Of a stretch of 7,726 nucleotides of DNA, positions 5,141 through 7,726 are shown one piece after another. Below the pieces are notes generated by a model. It did not search any database and was not told where the DNA came from. It saw nothing but the letters and a program-made list of their open reading frames with translations. Within the stretch, counting starts at the first letter, position 1. Each line of letters starts with the position of its first letter. The DNA is from Acidobacteriota bacterium. Its GTDB lineage: Bacteria > Acidobacteriota > Polarisedimenticolia > Gp22-AA2. Position numbers and translations under genes: made by a program. The stretch lies in contig JACQNT010000255.1 in NCBI GenBank assembly GCA_016202915.1, forward strand, positions 1 to 7,726, in the 5' to 3' direction.

Positions 5141-6918
5141 TGCCGCCGGCCGCCGAGAAGAAGGCTCCGTTCCCCCGGCCCGCGGCCCCCGGGGCTGTCC
5201 TCCTCTTCTTCCTCATCCCCCTGGGTGGATACGTCACGCTGCTGCTCGCGGAGAGGCAGGGCGGAGGACGGGCGGCCGCCCCGGCGATCCGCTACACGGA
5301 CGTCACGGCCGCCTCCGGCATCGACTTCGTCCATGCCCACGGCGGAACCGGACGGAAGTACTACATCGAGACGGTGCCGCCCGGATCGTGCTGGCTCGAC
5401 TTCGACAACGACGGCTGGCAGGACATCTACCTGGTCCAGAGCGGGCCGCTTCCGGGGGCGCCGCGCCCGCCCGGGACGGCATCCCGGCTGTACCGCAACC
5501 GGGGAGACGGCACGTTCGAGGACGTGACGGTGCGGACCGGCGTCGCCAATGCAACTGGATACGGCAACGGCTGCACGGCGGGCGACTACGACAACGACGG
5601 CGACCAGGACCTGTACGTGACCAACTTCGGCCCTTCCGTCCTGTACCGGAACAACGGCGACGGCACCTTCACCGACGTGACGGCGCAGGCGGGCGTGGCC
5701 AACGGGCTGTACGCCTTGGGCGCCGCCTGGGCCGATTACGACAACGACGGCCGCCTCGACCTGTACGTCGCCAACTACGTCGATTTCACCATGGAGGACG
5801 AGAAGTTCTGCGGCAACATCAAGGAGAACCGCCGCTCCTACTGCCACCCCGACGCCTACGGCGGGCTGCCCGACGCGCTCTACCACAACGAGGGGAACGG
5901 CACATTCAAGGAAGTCGCGAAGGCCTCCGGCATCTGGGACCCGAACGGCAAGGGGATGGGCGTCGTCTGGTTCGACTACGACGCCGACGGCGACGTGGAC
6001 CTGTACGTGGCCAACGACGCCACGCCCAACATGCTCTACCGCAACGAGGGGAACGGCCGCTTCACGGACGTGACCCTGCTCGCGGGGGTCTGCTGCAGCG
6101 AGGACGGAGTGCCGGAGTCGGGAATGGGGACGGACGCGGGGGACGCGGACGGCGACGGCTGGCCCGATCTCTTCGTCACCAACCTCAGCAACGAGACGAA
6201 CCAGCTCTACCGCAACCTCGGGGGCAAGGGGCCGTTCTCGATCGACACCTACCCGGCCGGCCTGGGGGAGATCAGCCTCCTGCAGAGCGGCTGGGGGACC
6301 GACTTCTTCGACTACGACAACGACGGCGACCTGGACCTCGTGGTGACGAACGGCCACCCGATGGACGACATCGAGCGCGACAGCGACATCATCACCTACG
6401 CCCAGCGGCCGTTCCTGTTCGAGAACGGCGGCCGCGGGAAGTACCGCGAGATCGGGGCCGGCGTCGGGCCCTACTTCGCCACCCCTGAGGTCGGGAGGGG
6501 CCTGGCGATCGCCGACTTCGACAACGACGGCGACATCGACCTCCTCTTCAACCCCAACAACCGGCGGGCCACCCTCCTGCGCAACGACGGCGGCAACGCG
6601 GCCGGGTCGTGGATCACCCTCCGGCTCGAGGGCTCCCGGTCGAACCGGGACGCGATCGGGGCGTGGGTCGCGGTGACGGCGGGCGGACGCAGGCAGGTCG
6701 GGGAGGTCCGCAGCGGCAGCTCCTACATGTCGCAGAACGACATGCGCCTGCACTTCGGCCTCGGGGCGGCCGGCCGGGTCGATGCCATCGAGATCCGCTG
6801 GCCCACGAAGCCTCGGCGTGTCGAGAAGATCGGGCCGGTGCCGGCCGGGCTGTTCCTGACCATCAAGGAAGGCAGCGGCATCGTGAAGCGCGCGCCGCCC
6901 GCCGGACCGCCCCGCTGA
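5140..6918 (+). CDS. CRTAC1 family protein: FG-GAP/VCBS propeller with ASPIC/UnbV domain
   Basis: A 592-residue protein. A hydrophobic segment at about 19-37 is a signal anchor or uncleaved signal peptide, followed by an extracytoplasmic domain. Seven Asp-rich calcium-type loops of the form D-x-D-x-D-G mark propeller blades at residues 87, 149, 199, 279, 335, 391 and 459, interleaved with LYRN-GDGTF-DVT motifs. The C-terminal ASPIC/UnbV domain lies at about 489-556 (SNRDAIGA, SGSSYMSQND, LHFGLG, IEIRWP). Related domains occur in animal cartilage acidic protein and in UnbV of enediyne clusters. The bacterial function is unknown; adhesion or ligand binding is inference. Six cysteines (84, 145, 224, 235, 318, 319) could form disulfides. 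It starts inside the stop of the TPR gene, implying translational coupling and a likely partnership. Confidence 0.9.
   Translation: MPPAAEKKAPFPRPAAPGAVLLFFLIPLGGYVTLLLAERQGGGRAAAPAIRYTDVTAASGIDFVHAHGGTGRKYYIETVPPGSCWLDFDNDGWQDIYLVQSGPLPGAPRPPGTASRLYRNRGDGTFEDVTVRTGVANATGYGNGCTAGDYDNDGDQDLYVTNFGPSVLYRNNGDGTFTDVTAQAGVANGLYALGAAWADYDNDGRLDLYVANYVDFTMEDEKFCGNIKENRRSYCHPDAYGGLPDALYHNEGNGTFKEVAKASGIWDPNGKGMGVVWFDYDADGDVDLYVANDATPNMLYRNEGNGRFTDVTLLAGVCCSEDGVPESGMGTDAGDADGDGWPDLFVTNLSNETNQLYRNLGGKGPFSIDTYPAGLGEISLLQSGWGTDFFDYDNDGDLDLVVTNGHPMDDIERDSDIITYAQRPFLFENGGRGKYREIGAGVGPYFATPEVGRGLAIADFDNDGDIDLLFNPNNRRATLLRNDGGNAAGSWITLRLEGSRSNRDAIGAWVAVTAGGRRQVGEVRSGSSYMSQNDMRLHFGLGAAGRVDAIEIRWPTKPRRVEKIGPVPAGLFLTIKEGSGIVKRAPPAGPPR
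5398..6540 (+). repeat. Seven in-gene calcium-loop repeats of the propeller
   Basis: The seven Asp-rich loops of the CRTAC1 protein recur irregularly across this span and are partly conserved at DNA level. Bases 5584-5605 and 6310-6331 are identical over 22 positions, and near copies are at 5736 and 6517. They are coding repeats that could recombine, not a mobile or CRISPR repeat. Confidence 0.7.
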
Positions 6919-6931
6919 CCGGCGCGGTTCC

Positions 6932-6961
6932 TTGACCTCCCCCCGGCCGCTCCGGTAGGAT
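6932..6961 (+). promoter_or_regulatory. comM promoter
   Basis: TTGACC (6932-6937), an 18-base spacer and TAGGAT (6956-6961) form a good sigma70-type promoter just after the CRTAC1 stop codon. Initiation near 6968 would give a leader of about 86 bases. It suggests comM is transcribed separately from the TPR-CRTAC1 operon. Confidence 0.6.
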
Positions 6962-7006
6962 TCGCTGCCGTCAGGACCGCGCCCGGAGAGCCGATCCGAC
7001 ATGGCC

Positions 7007-7037
7007 GGTCCCGTCCGCGCGCCTGCGGGGCGGGACC
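7007..7037 (+). promoter_or_regulatory. Stable stem-loop in the comM leader
   Basis: GGTCCCG (7007-7013) pairs perfectly with CGGGACC (7031-7037). The stem continues inward with one G-U pair, two C-G pairs, a single bulged G and two more pairs, closing on a six-base loop (7019-7024). It ends 16 bases before the ATG at 7054. No T-run follows, so it is not a standard terminator. It could affect translation or message stability, or be a chance product of high GC. Confidence 0.4.
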
Positions 7038-7053
7038 CGCCGCGTGAGTCGCC

Positions 7054-7726
7054 ATGCTCGCCCGGGTCAGAAGCGCCACCCTTCTCGGCGTCGAAGCGAT
7101 CCCCCTCTCGGTCGAGTGCGACATCACGCAGGGGATCCCCCAGATCCACACCGTCGGCCTGCCGGATGCGGCGGTGCGCGAGAGCGGCGACCGCGTGCGC
7201 GCCGCCATACGCAACGCCGGCTTCAAGGTCCCCCCGCGCCGGATCACCGTCAGCCTGGCGCCGGCCGACCTGCGCAAGCAGGGGGCGGCGCTCGACCTGC
7301 CGATCGCCCTCTGCATCCTGGCCGCCAACGGCGACCTTCCGGGCGAACGGCTGCGGCGGCTGCTGGTGCTGGGCGAGCTGGCCCTCGACGGCAGGGTGCG
7401 GCGCGTTCCGGGGTGCCTGCCGGCGGCCCTGATGGCCCGGCGCGTCGGGCTGCACGAGATGATCGTCCCGCTCGACAACCGCGACGAGGCCCTGGCGGTC
7501 CCCGGCCCGGCGGTTCATGGCGTCGCCACTCTCCTGGAGGCCGCGGCGATGGTGCGCGGCGAGCGCGAGCCGGCGCGGGCCACGGCGCCCGCCTTCCAGC
7601 CGGGGCCGCCGCCGGGCGGGGCCGATCTCAGCGAAGTCCGCGGGCAGGCGCACGCCAGGCGGGCCCTCGAGGTGGCCGCCGCGGGCGGCCATCATCTCCT
7701 CATGGTCGGCCCGCCGGGCTGCGGCA
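7054..7726 (+). CDS. comM: ComM/YifB family Mg-chelatase-like AAA+ ATPase, N-terminal part (cut by window edge)
   Basis: The first 224 residues of a protein usually about 500 long. Residues 1-170 match the N-terminal ChlI-like domain: VGLPDAAVRESGDRVRAAI (34-52), ITVSLAPADLRKQG (64-77), ALDLPIAL (79-86), LGELALDGRVR (106-116). After a Pro-rich linker comes DLSEVRGQAHARRALEVAAAG (191-211), then the Walker A motif GPPGCG at 219-224, where the window stops just before the expected Lys. In naturally transformable bacteria ComM is a hexameric helicase that drives branch migration during integration of incoming DNA; many non-competent species also carry it. No other in-frame start fits, and only a weak GTGAG ribosome site precedes the ATG. 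A Cys within the P-loop, where Thr or Ser is common, is a small oddity. Confidence 0.93.
   Translation, partial: MLARVRSATLLGVEAIPLSVECDITQGIPQIHTVGLPDAAVRESGDRVRAAIRNAGFKVPPRRITVSLAPADLRKQGAALDLPIALCILAANGDLPGERLRRLLVLGELALDGRVRRVPGCLPAALMARRVGLHEMIVPLDNRDEALAVPGPAVHGVATLLEAAAMVRGEREPARATAPAFQPGPPPGGADLSEVRGQAHARRALEVAAAGGHHLLMVGPPGCG

Noticed and set aside
5140..6918. Enediyne biosynthesis role for the ASPIC/UnbV protein
   Set aside because: The domain name comes partly from UnbV, but no polyketide synthase or other enediyne cassette gene is in the window, and the family is widespread outside such clusters.
7001..7432. Open frame beginning at the ATG at 7001
   Set aside because: It overlaps comM in another frame for most of its length and has shadow-like Arg/Ser/Pro composition. 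comM homology is unambiguous in its own frame.
5047..7695. 882-codon minus-strand open frame, along with 1982-3808 (minus) and 34-1665 (plus)
   Set aside because: These long frames run antisense to clear genes in GC-rich DNA, translate to Val/Gly/Arg/Asp-rich sequence without domains, and one crosses the tRNA. They are compositional shadows.
337..7726. recA and comM together as a competence locus
   Set aside because: They lie at opposite ends on opposite strands with unrelated genes and separate promoters between them. No DNA-uptake gene is present.

Overview
The window is GC-rich bacterial chromosome with G/C-ending codons throughout. Three things point to a diderm environmental lineage. 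There is a candidate lipoprotein lytic transglycosylase with LysM domains. There is a TPR protein coupled to a CRTAC1/ASPIC-UnbV beta-propeller protein, a pairing I associate with Acidobacteriota, Planctomycetota and some delta-proteobacteria-like phyla. A protein starting with a probable Tat signal begins at the left edge. Acidobacteriota is my best guess, from gene content only.

Left part (1-1963). Three genes lie on the minus strand. Leftmost is the first 11 codons of a gene with a strong Shine-Dalgarno and a Tat-like N-terminus. Next is a complete tRNA-Phe(GAA) with encoded CCA, then a complete recA (337-1527) with an unusual Lys/Arg/Ala-rich C-terminal tail. recA and the tRNA each have a clear sigma70-type promoter, so they look like separate transcription units. 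The 436-base gap between recA and the next gene carries two divergent promoters with the same extended -35 (TTGACAGGGC) and no convincing gene between them.

Middle (1964-3946). A 660-residue MltD-type membrane-bound lytic transglycosylase is read rightward from a near-consensus promoter. Its short leader is almost entirely dyad symmetry: an 8-bp-stem hairpin followed by a 12-bp perfect palindrome that ends one base before the ATG.

Right part (4040-7726). A TPR protein and a CRTAC1-type propeller protein form a two-gene operon joined by a 1-base TGATG overlap. The operon appears to start from an extended -10 promoter only about 10 bases before the first ATG, so the message would be nearly leaderless. 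A separate promoter and a structured leader precede comM (Mg-chelatase-like AAA+ helicase). The window ends just inside its Walker A motif.

Functionally the window combines housekeeping DNA recombination (recA, comM), envelope remodelling (mltD) and a two-gene extracytoplasmic module of unknown role (TPR + CRTAC1). I see no mobile element, CRISPR array or defence system. The most interesting material is the undescribed TPR/CRTAC1 pair and the structured regulatory leaders.
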